Source: Locusta migratoria
Lineage: Eukaryota > Arthropoda > Insecta > Orthoptera > Acrididae
Assembly (NCBI GenBank): GCA_026315105.1
Contig: CM048755.1
Coordinates: 756,295,301 to 756,359,300, forward strand
Direction: 5' to 3'
Length of the DNA stretch: 64,000 nucleotides
The notes under the pieces are model-generated. The model made no database searches. It worked only from the letters and a program-made list of their open reading frames with translations, and was not told the origin of the DNA. Shown here one piece after another: positions 1 through 12,800 of this stretch. The position numbers were made by a program, and so were the translations under genes. Positions within the stretch are counted from its first letter, which is position 1. The number at the start of each line of letters is the position of its first letter.

Positions 1-49
1 CAGACATGGCGTCTCTTAGCTCAAATTCTCCACTGCTGAATCCAGGAGG
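1..49. other. Flank and target-site duplication left of LINE copy A
   Basis: This short stretch is not part of the retrotransposon that follows. Its last 12 bases, GAATCCAGGAGG at 38-49, recur exactly at 3854-3865 after the (CAA)n tail of copy A. They are therefore a target-site duplication, and 1-37 is pre-insertion DNA. Homology with intact copy E starts only at position 50. Confidence 0.85.
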
Positions 50-3000
50 TCGGGGCTACTACCGCAACAGGACCCTTTACAACAGGGTGTCTGGCGGTGT
101 CTGCCTGTATGTCCTGGACGCTGTCCCCAGTGCCCCGGTGCCATTCAACACCACTCTTGAGGCAGTGGCTGTCAGAATTCGGGCAACGCAGGAATTAACT
201 GTCTGCAGCTTGTACCTTCCTCCGGATGAGGCCGTGTTTCTCAAGAACCTAATTGCTCTGGTCTCCCAACTTCCCCCACCTTTCCTCCTTTTGGGGGACT
301 TCAACGCCCACAACCCTTTGTGGGGTGGATTCCAGACCACAGGCCGCGGTAGGGATGTTGAGACATTATTGGCGCAACAAGACTTTTGCCTGCTGAATAC
401 AGGTGCCCCCACGCATTTTAGCGTGGCAGAGGGCACGTATTCACCGATCGACCTCTCCGTCTGCAGCCCCAGCCTTCGACCACACGTCGGTTGGCATGTG
501 CATGAGGACATGTGTGGCAGCGACCACTTCCCAATCTTTGTGTCGTTCCTGCAGTACCAAGCTGCAGACTGCTTACCCCGTTGGTGCCTCTGAAGGGCTG
601 ACTGGCATGTTTATGCTTCAACCGCTGTCATCGCTGCACCACTGCCAGATGACATTGACAATGTAGTCCAGCAGGTGACTGATAGTATTGTCATGGACAC
701 TGAGGTAGCAGTTCCTCAAACCACCAGTTCCACTAGGCGTAGGTCCGTGCCTTGGTGGACACGGGAGATCGCTGAGGCTATCCGGGAACGTCGGCGAGGG
801 CTCCAGCGCCATCGACGCCACCCTTCCGTGTAGAATTTGTTCACTTTTAAACGGCTCTGTGCGCGTGCTTGACGACTCATACATCAGAGCAAGCAGGATT
901 CCTGGGAGCGGTATGTAGCCAGTATCGGCTCCCGCACCTCCCTGACTCAGGTATGGACGCAAGTCCGACGCGTCTTTGGTTGCCGCCCGCCGACAGGAAT
1001 TCCATTACTCACCATACAGGGTGTGCTCTGCACGCTCCCGACAGCTGTCGCCGAGCATATGGCAGAGCACTACGCACGATGCTCTGCGACTGCCACATAC
1101 AGTGCCGACTTCCGCTCCCTCAAAGAGCGGGCCGAGCGGAAACTTATCTTTCCGCACTCGTCGTCGGGAAATATACAACAACCCGTTTCGTGAGTGGGTG
1201 TTCCGAACTGCCCTTGCTGCGTGTCCTGATACTACTCCAGGACCAGATAGGATTCACGGCCAATTCCTCCGACACCTTTCACCAGAGTTTCAACGCCGCA
1301 TTCTCGCCCTGTTTAACCATCTATGGGAAGAGGGCACTTTCCCGTCGCAATGGCGGGAAAGCATTATCATCTCGGTGTTGAAACCTGGTTCAGATCCCCA
1401 GGTGGCTGACAATTACCGTCCGATCAGCCACACCAACGTTCTCTGCAAGCTCTTCGAACGTATGGTGAGTCGACAGCTTATGTAGATCGTTGAAGAGCGT
1501 GGACTCCTTGCTCCACAACAGGGGGGCTTTCGCCAGGGCCGTTCTACCATTGACAACCTCGTGCCACTAGAGTCGGCCATTCGCACTGCCTTCACTAGGC
1601 GTGAACATTTAATTGCTGTATTTTTCGACCTTCGTAAGGCGTATGATACTACCTGGTGCCACCATTTATTGACTACTCTGCATGACTGGGGCCTACGTGG
1701 AGCCATTCCTATTTTTATTCGCAATTTCCTCTCCCACCAATCGTGTCGGGTGAGGGTGAGGGTGAGAACGGTGTCCCACAGGGCTCCGTTCTCAGCGTTC
1801 CATTGTTTTTAGTGGCGATAAACGGTCTTGCTGCGACTGTGGGGTCATCAGTCAGTTGCTCCCTGTTCGCCGATGACTTCTGCCTGTATTTCAGCTCCTT
1901 TAGCATAGGTGTAGCTGAATGACGGCTGCAGGGTGCCATCCGAAAGGCCCACTCATGGGCCTCTACTCACGGATTTCAGTTCTCCACACGAAAATCCCGC
2001 GTGATGCACTTCTGTCGCTGTCGGGAAGTTCACCCTGACCCAGATCTCTACTTGGGTGGTGAACTACTTCAGGTCGAGGAAACACATCGCTTCCTGGGCA
2101 TGGTCTTCGATGCCCGGATGACTTGGGTGCCACACCTACGTCAGCTGAGAGAGAAGTGTTGGCGGCATTTAAACATTCTCAGATGCCTCAGCCATACTGG
2201 TTGGGGACCAGCATGTTCCACCCTTCTTCAGCTATACAAGTCCCTTATTCTGTCGCGGCTTGATTACGGGAGCTTGGTTTACGACTCAGCAGCCCCTTCT
2301 GCCTTGCAGGTCCTAGACCCCGTTCACCACACAGGTGTGCGTCTTGCAACAGGGGCTTTTCGCACTAGTCCCATAACGAGCCTTCTAGCTGAAGCTGGGG
2401 TTCCCTCTCTGCGGTATCGCCGGCAATGGTTGTTGGTGAGTTACATTGCCCAGGTTCATGCTTCACCCCGCCATCCGAACCACAAGCTTCTCTTTCCGCT
2501 TTCTGCACTCCCTTCCCCGCGACGTCGGCCCAGGTCGGGTCTCCCGATTGCGGTCCGTGTCTGTTCCCTTCTCTCCTCACTTGGTTCCTTACCCCTTCCT
2601 CCACCTTACCATTACTCCCCCCGTATCCCTCCCTGCACAATTCCTCGCCTGGAGCTTCGGTTGGACTTGTCCCAGGATTCGAAAGCCTCTATGTCACCAC
2701 TGCTTCTCCGTCACCGGTTCTACGCACTGCTTGACACATTTCACGGAGCAAACATTCTTTACACGGATGGTTCTTTGGTCGATGGCCATGCTGGATATGC
2801 CTTTGTCTATGGTGACCACATCGAACAGCGGTCATTGCCTTGTGGATGCAGCATCTTCACTGCAGAACTGGTCGGTATTTTGAGAGCTCTTGAACACCTC
2901 AGAGCTTGCCCCCAGGAGGTCGTTCGTCATCTGCAGCGACTTCCTGAGTGGTTTACAGGCCCTCGACCAGTTTCTACCCAAACACACTGTGGTGCGAGCC

Positions 3001-3527
3001 ATTCAAGATGCTGTCTTCGCCCTTGGCGAGTCAGGCCGTTCTGTCACCTTTGTCTGGACCCCAGGCCACATAGGTATACATGGCAATGAACGCGTCGATC
3101 AGCTGACCAAGCAGGCCACTACTTCACGGTCCCTGGATATTGGCCTCCCAGACTCGTACCTCCAAACCCAGTTGACCCGCAAGGTCCTTCGGGTTTGGAG
3201 TTCTGAATGGGCAGAGTCGACCAATAAGCTCCGTGTTGTCAAGCCCTCTACCGCTGTGTGGAAGACCTTCCTGAGGGGTTCTCGCAGGGAGTCGGTTGTC
3301 CTTTGCCGACTCCGTATAGACCATACTTGGCTTACGCACCTGCTGCGTCGCGAGGACCCTCTTCAGTGTCGATGTGGTGCGCCTTTGACAGTCACCCACA
3401 TCTTACTTGAATGCCACGATATTTTAATCTCCCTGACGCTTTGCAGCTTGCATTAGCTGACAAGACCTCCACGGTTGACTCTGTTTTAAATTTTATGCGT
3501 GAGTGTGGATTTTACAAGTCAATTTAA
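50..3527 (+). pseudogene. ORF2 remnant: endonuclease, reverse transcriptase, RNase H
   Basis: Decayed ORF2 of copy A. Readable parts are the APE endonuclease (LLLGDFNAHNPLWGG near 280-330 and SDHFP, with a small indel, near 515-535), the reverse transcriptase (FFDLRKAYDT near 1623-1655 and FADDFCLYF near 1867-1895), an RNase H (LYTDGSLVDG near 2758-2790, WTPGHIGIHGNERVDQL near 3055-3105), and the C-terminal cluster CRCGAPLTVTHILLEC. The frame is broken by stop codons (for example 591-593 and near 831) and several frameshifts, such as those near 1750 and 2920. The true end is the TAA at 3525-3527 after a GFYKSI tail like that of other copies. It cannot encode a working enzyme. Family identity is clear from alignment with 38208-41879. 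Confidence 0.88.
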
Positions 3528-3853
3528 AGTTTGGGTTTGTCTGTCATTGCTCTGTCTTCCACCTGCTTAAGTCTGTTAGGTAGGTGGTTTTAACGTGTCC
3601 CAGAGTGGCTGGGTGTGTTGCTTATATCCCTGTGACCACCCAGCAAAAACACTCTTGTACTGTCGTAGCTGTTTTATCCCTTCTTCGTTTTTAATCGTAT
3701 CCTTTCTTTATATTAGTCTGTGAGTTTTAATCTTCGACTTGTTCACGCATTTACTTCGGAATGCTTGACAATATGTTTTATCTCTTTGACTGGAACAAGG
3801 GACTAATAACCGTCGCTGTTTAGTCCCTTCCAAAACCCAACAACAACAACAAC
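50..3853 (+). mobile_element. LINE family I, copy A (5'-truncated)
   Basis: A 5'-truncated copy beginning inside the endonuclease domain of ORF2 and running to a (CAA)n tail at 3839-3853. A perfect 12-bp duplication (38-49 and 3854-3865) flanks it, so both ends are true insertion boundaries. Truncation fits incomplete target-primed reverse transcription. It is closest to copy E: the ORF2 and 3' UTR line up almost base for base. The 3' UTR (3528-3853) holds an internal hairpin (GCTGGGTG 3608-3615 with CACCCAGC 3637-3644) and a terminal hairpin (AAGGGACT 3797-3804 with AGTCCCTT 3822-3829). Confidence 0.9.
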
Positions 3854-4431
3854 GAATCCAGGAGGGGCTATCATAAGAATGAAATGCATTTATTGACTAT
3901 GGCATAAAGATGCAAGAAAGAGTCTTGAAAGACGAGCTCGAGGTGTATGACTGTTTAGGTGGTGGATATTTATCATACTGTAAGTAAAATGTTTTGGAAA
4001 AAAACACCAAATGTGAAATTATTTGGCTAAAGTAAGAAATAAAATCATCTGACGCATCATTCACAATCTCTGCCTAATAATTATGAAGAGTATATGAAGA
4101 AAAAATATTTATTTATTTCTATAATCGACAAAATTTGCGAGAGTCAGCATCAGCACTAATATTTGAAACAATTTATTATCTGATTATTGGCCATCATTTG
4201 CGAATGGTGTTTTACATTCACATGTTTCAATCCTACTAGATCATCTTCAGAATCTAAAACAAGATAAAAAGACTAAATATGTACTGACATTTTTACAGTA
4301 ATTTGATTGTAAAATGGATAAAATTTACGTTATACATTGTTGTACGTAACTGAAAACGTTTACCTTGTGTAGTTGCGTTTATGGTGGGACAAGTATTCTC
4401 ATTTATGATTGAATTTACGATTTTTATATAT

Positions 4432-4532
4432 ATGGTTGAGGCAGAGGTAGGGGGATTTAGGGGGAGGAACAGGTGGGGAAGGGGGAGAGAAAATGTGGAG
4501 GGGGAGGCACTGAAAGAAAGGAAACAAGTGAA
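4432..4532 (+). repeat. G-rich purine tract
   Basis: A purine-rich segment with five runs of four or five G within about 70 bases (GGGGG, GGGGG, GGGG, GGGGG, GGGGG), followed by A/G-rich sequence. Spacing of the runs would allow a G-quadruplex on the + strand. No gene lies next to it. Confidence 0.5.
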
Positions 4533-5041
4533 TAGTGAAGCCGCCAACTGCATGTGACTCCCCCATCTCCCTGTCCATGTTCGTCTGAACGTTTAGTAGC
4601 TACGTGCATCACCTTTTTGCGGATAACCTTTTCCTCCCTCTTTGTTGATCTACTCCTGTACGTCCATTTCCGTCTGAATGTTTAGTGGATTATCTTACAA
4701 CAAATATTAATATTAGGCAAAGAAATTTTCCAGAGTTTTTGTATGTCCATCCAAGCATTCGTTAGTGTTTTACGTAAACAACATAGTAAATCGCTCAAGA
4801 ACTTTTCAAGATTTTCGATAATAACGTTTACCCTTTACATGTTACATATGAGTTTGTTAAAAATCGTGTACAAATATACATAAGGAATTTTCAGAGAACT
4901 TCTCCGTGAAAACATATGTACATGAACCAACTTTCATGGTACCTTAATTTCCATTAAGATCGGAATACTTAGACTTTTTTCGATTTTCATAAAAGATCAG
5001 CAAAATCTGCCGAGGCGTTCACAAGTTATGGCGTGACCAAA

Positions 5042-5048
5042 TGTGTGT

Positions 5049-5092
<44 letters not shown>
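5042..5092 (+). repeat. (TG)n microsatellite
   Basis: About 25 dinucleotide units of TG with a single C interruption near 5053. Simple-sequence repeat. Confidence 0.98.
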
Positions 5093-5093
<1 letters not shown>

Positions 5094-5628
5094 ATAGAGG
5101 TAAATTACAACAATATTTATAGTTTTTAAATAGTTACTTTGACCAGAGCAATGCTATTTATCTACAAACCAAGTCATCATCCACTGGCTACGTAAGGTCT
5201 AGAAAAGTGTAGTGACCAGCAGATTTTAAAAGTTAGTGGATGTCTGAGAATTGTTCTCTTATTTACGGCTTTACAGTCACGGATATACGCTGTGTAAATA
5301 CACTTAAGATATGTTGTTCGCGTATTTGTGTTGCAGCAGCTGTTAAAGTGGTAGCAACACCGATCCGCCCGAAGGCTAAGGTAACGTGGACTTAATATTT
5401 TCCTAACTCTATATGCCCACAGATTAGGCGACTGGCATTTTCATGCCGTCATTTATGAATCGTTTTTATTGTGTATAGTAGCGATAACGAAAAACTGCAA
5501 GTAATAGCTTTAGGTGAATGTCACATAGCATCAAAATATTTGGTGACTATGCGCGTAACTAAAATCTTTCGAGAAACGATAATTGGTCTTCCTAATTGGC
5601 AGACGAGTACGGTCGCACGGGGGCCACC

Positions 5629-5703
5629 AACCCTTTGAGGTACACAGAATCTCGAAACAAACATTTCAAAAACGCACCCCGTGAAAAGCGACCTCAAAGG
5701 GTT
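5629..5703. repeat. 13-bp inverted repeat with 49-bp spacer
   Basis: AACCCTTTGAGGT at 5629-5641 is the exact reverse complement of ACCTCAAAGGGTT at 5691-5703. It could be a hairpin or the end of an unrecognised element. No direct repeat was seen outside it. Confidence 0.6.
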
Positions 5704-6671
5704 TTATGATCAATATCTGTGTTCATTAGCGTACTCGCATAAAATGTATTCAGATAGTGATCCTAAGAGCATTTTTACTACTTAATATACTCCAGAATGA
5801 ATCGCATAGAGAGAGAAAAAGGATAATAGCAAGTGTGTGTATGATAAATAGTTTGATTTCGGTACAGGCGTTTCTGAGAACATGCGATAGGTTCTATTGT
5901 GAATGTATTAGCAGGCCCCGCAAAAGAAAGAAGCCATGTGCGCAGCCGTGGCTCCAGCGCTACTGGATGGCGTGCTCTCGTTAGTGCCCATCAAGCAGCA
6001 AACTCGTAAACATGTTTCTCTTCTCTTCTGCATAAAAAAGTGCCAGTCTCGTGACCGATTCGTGGCACTGAATGCTGCGGTGCAGATAAAGCAGCAACTA
6101 AACATTCCTGCCGTTTTGTGCGGCACCGTTAAAATTAACAAGCGTTGCGGACTTCCCTGTTTTCCTTTTGTGCGACCAAACAGATGGCCGACATCACAAC
6201 ACCAACCATATTTCTCACATTTCCTGAAAAGCGAACAATACACACGAGATCCGGTTGACTACATTTTCACAAAATTTGCGTACGAATTGTTAGCAGCGAG
6301 GGCTATCCAGTTGAACAATTTCGCGGCTCAAATGGGCGCTAGAATCACACGATTGTACTACTCGATACAATGGCTTAGCGTCAATTTCTACCGCCCGGTG
6401 CAAACCTTTATTTGCCGCCCCCCTCCCCTATTTTTGGAATTAAGCAAATAGTATACACCTTTCTCAGTGCGTACAAATGTTGGGTTAGTGCTTATCAAAA
6501 TAACATAGAGACGGTGCAATTCATTTTACCTTCAAAAGTTTTTTGGGTCTCCTATTATAATTTCCGTAATAATAAATCTTTTTCGAAGATTTTTTTGTAT
6601 GACTTACCTGAATTATCCGTAATAGCAAGGAAAAAGTTCATATATTTATAAGACAGTTACAACAAAGAAAA

Positions 6672-7236
6672 AAATCGCACTGACGTGTTTTACGGCCCAC
6701 TTTAGATTTGTAGTTTTATAATTTTTGCAAACATTTCGGACAAAAATAATAATGTAAATAATAAAAAATTATAGTGATATGATTACGACATATCTATGCA
6801 CCTAACACGTAACCCTTTTTCGAAAAAAAGAGAAAAAAATTGGTAGCGGCGGTTCCAAACCACTGAACAGGTATTTTATAATCCAACGCGCTGCTCACAG
6901 CGCACAGTTGCGAAATTGGTTCTTTATTTTCGTACTATTGATGGCAGTTGCTAACTGATCCTAAAAAGGCCGTTTTAGACACTTAGATTATCATTTATCG
7001 TGCGAAGAATGACGTGTTTTTGTTAATTCTTCAGTGCGCCGCTGCTTTGAAATAACAACGTGAAAGTTATAATAAGAAAATCATCAAATACGCAACGCAA
7101 GATGGCGTATTCCAGAGAGAGTTCTGGGCGTGGAATGTCACGTGACATCTGCGAACAGCTGATTTTCGTATAATCAATAGGCGGTGTCAAATCGCCGTTA
7201 TTTTTGTAAATATCTCTCAAACGATACGAGAGTTGC
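6672..7236 (-). repeat. Unclassified dispersed repeat X, copy 1
   Basis: On the minus strand this segment aligns over about 560 bp with 61349-61895 on the plus strand. Both copies start at CTCGTATCGTTTGAGAG and finish with GTGGGCCGTAAAACACG followed by a T-rich run. Within it, a 64-codon reading frame (minus strand, 7023-7214; key string MSRDIPRPE) stays open in both copies and ends at the same stop. It is followed by a tRNA-like block (B-box-like GGTTTGGAACC near 6850). I cannot assign it to a known class. Confidence 0.75.
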
Positions 7237-7907
7237 TCAGTGACCGGCGGCCAGTGCACACGAGACCAGCAGCTGCTCTACATTATAAGATAACCGGCTT
7301 CTTAATAGAAGCGACTTATTTTCATTTCGTGTGCTTTCTTTTACAGTTCTTAAATCCTTAGTGTGCTCGCGTGTTTATCTACTAAGAATCGCGTTTAGTT
7401 GTCAGTTCAGTTGTTATTTTGATTTATTAGCTCGCATATATATTTTTCAGATTCGCCGTTAATAAACAGTTTAGTGTCAGATCCATAATTTTCGCATTCA
7501 CTGTTTATCAAACTTCTGTGTCCTCAGACGTACTTACTTGGAAAAAACAAAGGTTTTTAGAATGGCTAGGAACTGTGACTGCTGCGAACGGATGGAGGCA
7601 GAGTTGGTGACTCTTCGTTCGCAGCTTCAGGCGGCGTTGGCTTCGCTGGCGACGTTTGAGACTGCGGTGGGTGGGCGCCGCTGTTGTGGGCCGCTCGCGG
7701 GGGTGCAACAGACGCCCTGTGCGTCTGTTGTGCCCTCCGATGTGCCTGTGGCTGTGGCCGGTCGCTCACTGCCTGCGAGGAGGTCGCCTCGCAATCCGTG
7801 GTGGATTGGGAGGTCTCCTCAGCGCGTGTCAGGTGGTGTAAGACTTCCTGGGGGACCGAAGTGGAGGCCTCCCCGGTTAGTCTTGCCAACAGAATCGAGG
7901 CGCTGCC

Positions 7908-8300
7908 CCCTCAGGGGCTCAGCATTAGTTTGCTGGGTACGGGCTTGGCGAACCCGAGGTTCTGAGCCGTGGGCTGTGTCGCGTCAACAGTCCGCTACAC
8001 CGTAATCTCTGTGCGTGCTTCAACGACCATCGTTCGGCACGAAGGTGGAACGTTGTACGTTTCAGATCCCGGGGATCTTGGCTTAATCGCCCGGGTCGCG
8101 AGGACGGTACAAACCTCTATAAAAAAACCTCAATTTCAAGGTGTGCTACGTGCCGAGGAGATGTATGGCTTTTGAGGTTGAACAGCCGCTAGCGAGCAAC
8201 CTCTGAGGAACCTGCCGCACCTCAGTTGTATAAGGCTTACCCAGGCAAGCGGGGCTCTGTCTGGGTAGACCTCTTTTCCCTAGCTGCTCGTGGGACCAGG
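7908..8300 (+). promoter_or_regulatory. Structured 5' leader of copy B
   Basis: A 393-bp leader almost identical to those of copies C, D, E and H. It holds the 5'-terminal hairpin CCCTCAGGGG, a second hairpin CTCAGCA/TGCTGGG (one T-G wobble), a TATA-like CTATAAAAAAA, and a third hairpin ACCCAGGCA/TGTCTGGGT (one G-T wobble) just upstream of ORF1. As non-LTR elements carry their promoter inside the transcribed region, this is the likely site of the internal promoter; that role is inferred. Confidence 0.65.
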
Positions 8301-9806
8301 ATGAAACGAGCAATCAATAGCGTCGCCACACGCAAACATGGCGTCTCAAAGCGAGGTAAGAATGACTTCAATGCGGTAGAGTATGATCCCCAAACGTTCC
8401 CTTTCCTGTCTACACCATGGGAGGAACGTCGGGCAAAACAGAAGGGTGAGGCTTATGCCCCGAAATACCTTGTATGTATCTGTAATGATGGAGAATCCTT
8501 CAAGAACACAAAGCCCTTGTTTTTCGTTGAGAACTTGGAAGACACGTTTGGTGAGGTTGAAGGAATGTCAAAGATGCGCTCTGGGTCCGTCTTAATAACG
8601 ACTTCATCCTCAGCCCAGTCACGTGCCTTGCTTGCCTGTGACAAGTTGGGTGATGTTGCCGTAATGATAACACCACACAAGACCTTGAATATGGTCCAGG
8701 GGATAATATTCCATAAAGACCTGTTGCTGCAGTCTGATGAAGAACTACGTGCCAACTTGGAACGTCGAGGAGTACATTTTATTCGGCGAGTCCATAGGGG
8801 TCCGAAGGAAAACAGGGTTGCCACCGGTGCCTTCATCTTGGCTTTCGAAGGTGATTCATTGCCCGAGAGGGTCAAGGTGATGGTCTACCGGTGTGACGTA
8901 AACCCCTACGTTCCTCCCCCTATGCATTGTTTCAAGTGCTGGAGGTTTGGGCATATGTCCTCCCGATGTGATGCCAACCCTACATGTCGGGAGTGTGGAC
9001 GTGCAGTCCATCCGAACGTCCCTTGCACCCCTCCTCCAGTATGTGTAAACTGCGGCCAGCATCACTCCCCTTGCTCACCTACGTGCTCAGTATTGCAGCA
9101 AGAGCGGAAGATTATGGAATATAAGACCCGGGACAGACTGACCTACTGAGAGGCAAAACGGAAGTATCAAAAGCTCCATCCTGTACATCTGACAAATTCC
9201 TATGCCACAGCAGCCTCATCGGCATCTACAGTGCCTCGCTTACCGTGTACTCAACCACTGCCAGTAGGCTCCCACGCCCAATCAACTACTTCTGCCCCCT
9301 TACCAGCTGGGGGCATTTCCTCTTCAGTGGCTTCCACTCTTTTCACAGTGGGGGCAAAAACCGCTCAACCATCGGGGACACCAGTCCCCAGCTCTAAGTC
9401 GGAGAAGGAGAAGCCTTCTCTGGCCCCTCTCGCTCGGAAGGGGTCCCTTGGGACACTCCCTTCTGAGACTTCTCCACATGGCAAAGAAGATCCCAGCAAA
9501 TTGCTGCAGGATCCTCTTGTTGCTGACCGAAGGGCCTCCTGCTCTTCGGCAGCCCCCGAGACCATGCCTAGGAAGCCCTCCCGGCTCTTAAAACCCAAGG
9601 GCCAGAGAGAGGCTAAGAAAAAAACCACAAGAAAAAAAGAACCCTTGGTGGCTCCAAAGCCACATATACCCACATCCTCTGGTTCAGAGGATGAAGTCAA
9701 GATCCTCGCTTCCCCCGAGGATCTTGCACTTACTGATCCAATAGAATCTATGGATCATGACACTATTGATGCTGAACACAAGGCAGACGGCGATGTGATG
9801 GAATAA
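8301..9806 (+). pseudogene. ORF1 (gag-like, three zinc knuckles), one premature stop
   Basis: About 501 codons in a single frame, broken only by TGA at 9147-9149 where copy D has TCA, one base different. ATG 8301 is the start because it gives the MKRAxxSV N-terminus shared by copies C, D and H. The first ~200 residues form an RRM-like nucleic-acid-binding region (LVCICNDGESF, LACDKLGDV, VATGAFILAFEGD). Three knuckles follow: CFKCWRFGHMSSRC, CRECGRAVHPNVPC and CVNCGQHHSPC. The tail after the stop is Ser/Pro-rich, then Lys-rich (KKKTTRKKE), then acidic. ORF1 proteins of this class coat the element RNA. Without the stop the product would be full length. Confidence 0.85.
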
Positions 9807-9827
9807 CCTGCTCCTCAGCTACTATTT

Positions 9828-12800
9828 ATGGCTTCTCAGCTAGAAGACAAAGTTATTCTCCAATGGAATATCGGCGGTTTCTTCAACCGCTTAGCTGAGT
9901 TGCAGCAGTTGTTATTCCACACCTCGGTGATTTGTCTCGCACTGCAGGAAACGTGGTTTCCTGTTCAGAGGACCCCAGCCCTTCGAGGCTATCGGGGCTT
10001 TTACCGTAACCGGGATATATGCAATAGGGCTTCAGGTGGTGTCGCTGTTTACGTCCTCGCAACTGTCCCTAGCGCTGCTGTGCCTCTCCAAACGACCCTA
10101 GAGGCAGTTGCTGTTCGCATCCGAGCGGGGCAGGAATTCACCGTCTGTTCCATTTACCTTCCCCCGCATACAACCGTCTCCACTACTGATGTTGCTGCAG
10201 TGATAGCGCAACTGCCCCCATCATTTCTCCTCTTGGGGTATTTTAATGCCCACCACCCATTATGGGGTGGGATGCAGACGACGGTTCGTGGTAGGGACGT
10301 CGAGACACTTCTGTCACAGCAGGACATCTGTCTTTTAAACACTGGGGCCCCCACGCATTTCTGCATGGCGCGAGGCACTTACTCGGCAGTCGACCTCTCT
10401 TTATGAAGTCCGAGTTTGCTCCCACATTTTCGCTGGAGGACCCATGACGACCTTTGCGGCAGCGACCATTTTCCTATCCTTGTGTCGCATCTGCACTTCC
10501 AACCTGCAGGCAGCCCACCTCGATGGTCCCTCTGTCGAGCTAATTGGCGGGATTATACGTCCACTGCTACTTTTCCTGTACCATTGCCTGCCAATGTGGA
10601 CATGGCGGTTGGTCAAGTCACTGCTGCTATCGTTTCTGTTGCTGAGGCCACTGTTCCCACCACTTCTGGCACCCCTCAGCGCAGGTCTGTGCCCTGGTGG
10701 ACGCCAGAGATTGCTGCAGCCATTCGGGAGCGTTGGTGGGCGCTACAGCGCCATTGACGCCATCCCACCTTGGACAACCTGATAGCCTTCAAACGGCTTT
10801 GGGCCCGAGCTCGACAGCTCATTCGCAAGAGCAAACAGGACAGCTGGGAGAGGTACGTAGCCAGCATCGGCTCTCGTGCTTCACCATCTCAGGTGTGGTC
10901 CCACGTTAGACGCCTCTTTGGGTACCGCACGTCAGCAGCAATCCCCAGCTTACGGATCCAGGATACTGTATGCACTGACGCCACTGCTATTCCTGAGCAT
11001 ATGGCGGAGCATTATGCTCGCAATTCCGCAACTGCAGCATACAGTGCAGACTTCCGTGCACTGAAAGAGCGGGTAGAATAGCGACGGCTGTCATTTTACA
11101 CACATCGAGCAGAATCGTACAACTCTCCTTTTAGCGAATGGGAATTCGAAACTGCCCTTGGTGCATGCCCCGATACCTCTCCAGGTCCGGACAGGATCCA
11201 CAGCCAGTTCATTCGGCACCTTTCCGTGGAGTTTAAACACCAGCTTCTCGCCCTGTTTAACAATTTATGGGTGGAGGGGGCTTTCCCGTCACAATGGCGA
11301 GAAAGCATCATTATTCCGGTGATGAAACCTGATGCTGATCCACAGGTGGCTGATAGTTACCGCCCGATCAGCCTCACCAACGTTCTGTGCAAACTATTCG
11401 AACGTATGGTGAGCCGGCGGCTTATGTGGTTACTTGAACATCGCTGTCTGTTGTCCCCACGTCAAGGGGGTTTCCGCCAACGCCGCTCCACTATTGACAA
11501 CTTAGTGGCTCTGGAGTCCGCCATTCGTACGGCATTTCGCAGTCGTGAGCACTTCGTTGCCGTCTTTTTCGACCTCAGAAAGGCATACGACACCACTTGG
11601 CGCCACCATATTCTGGCTACACAGCACGGTTGGGGCTTGAGAGGTGCGCTCCCACTTTTTATTCGAAACTTTCTGTCCTTCCGAACTTTTCGGGTACGCG
11701 TCGGTACTTCCCTCAGCTCCCCTCACGTCCAGGACAACGGTGTCCCGCGGGGCTCTGTCCTTAATGTACCGCTCTTTTTAATTGCCATCAATGCACTTGC
11801 TGAGGCAGTGGGGTCATCGGTTTCTTCCTCCTTGTTCGCCGATGACTTCTGCTTATACTACAGCTCAGCTAGCATTGCGGTAGCTGAAAGGCGTCTACAG
11901 GGAGCCATTCGAAAGGCGCAGTCATGGCCTCAACCCATGGGTTCCAGTTTTCTCCATCGAAAACCCGGTTTATGCACTTCTGCCGCCGTCGAGCTGTCCA
12001 TTTGGAAGCAGAGCTACATTTATATGATGAACTTCTTCGTGTCAAAGAGACTCACCGATTTCTTGGCATGCTCTTCGACAGCCGGCTCACTTGGGTGCCC
12101 CATCTTCGCCAGCTCAAGCAGAAGTGCGTGAGGTACCTCAATATTCTACGCTGTCTTAGCCACACTAGTTGAGGAGCCGCCCGTGCGAGTCTTTTGCAGC
12201 TCTACAGGGCGCTGATTCAATCGCGATTGGATTACGGGAGCTTTGTGTATGGTTCAGCAGCCCCATCAGCATTGCAGGCCTTGGACCCAGTACTCCACAG
12301 TGGCGTCCGTTTAGCGACAGGGGCCTTTCGGACAAGTCCAGTGGCCAGCCTACTTGCTGAAGCTGGAGTCCTTCCCCTGCGATTTCGGCGGCAGCAGCTG
12401 TTGGCCTCCTATGCTGCCCATGTTCATGCGATTCCGCACCATCCGAATCGCAGGCTTCTTTTTCCAGCTGCTGCACTTCCATCTCCACAACACCGACCGA
12501 GGTCGGGTCTTCCGATCGCGGTCCGTGTTCGTTCCGTCTTGTCATCTCTTGAGTCCCTTCCTATCCCTCCTGCTTTTCACTGGCCTTACCGCATCGCTCC
12601 TTGGTCACTTTCACGTCCACAGCTTCGGCTGGACTTGGGCGCATGTCTCGAAAGCCTCTGTAGCACCACTGAGTCTCCGTCGCCAGTTTCAGGCGGTTTT
12701 AGAGTCGTTCTGTGGCGCCGAAGTCGTGTACACGGATGGTTCTGTGGTCGACGGCCGTACTGGCTATGCATACGTCCATGGTGAGCATATCGAACAACAT

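Larger units (their letters stand above)
3866..7300. other. AT-rich intergenic stretch without recognisable gene
   Basis: No coding sequence is convincing in this 3.4-kb stretch. It holds a G-rich strand segment, a (TG)n microsatellite, a 13-bp inverted repeat and one copy of the unclassified repeat X, each listed separately. A 172-codon ATG frame at 5936-6451 has no recognisable motif. Base composition is AT-rich compared with the LINE copies on either side. Confidence 0.6.

Noticed and set aside
618..962. Long antisense open frames over LINE copies (also 38940-39599, 40594-41076 and others).
   Set aside because: They are shadows of the high-GC ORF2 coding strand; they recur wherever ORF2 does and have no own motifs.
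5936..6451. An ATG-initiated frame of 171 residues in the left intergenic stretch.
   Set aside because: No recognisable domain, no second copy, no related sequence in the window, and an antisense frame of similar quality over the same bases. Chance is the simplest explanation.
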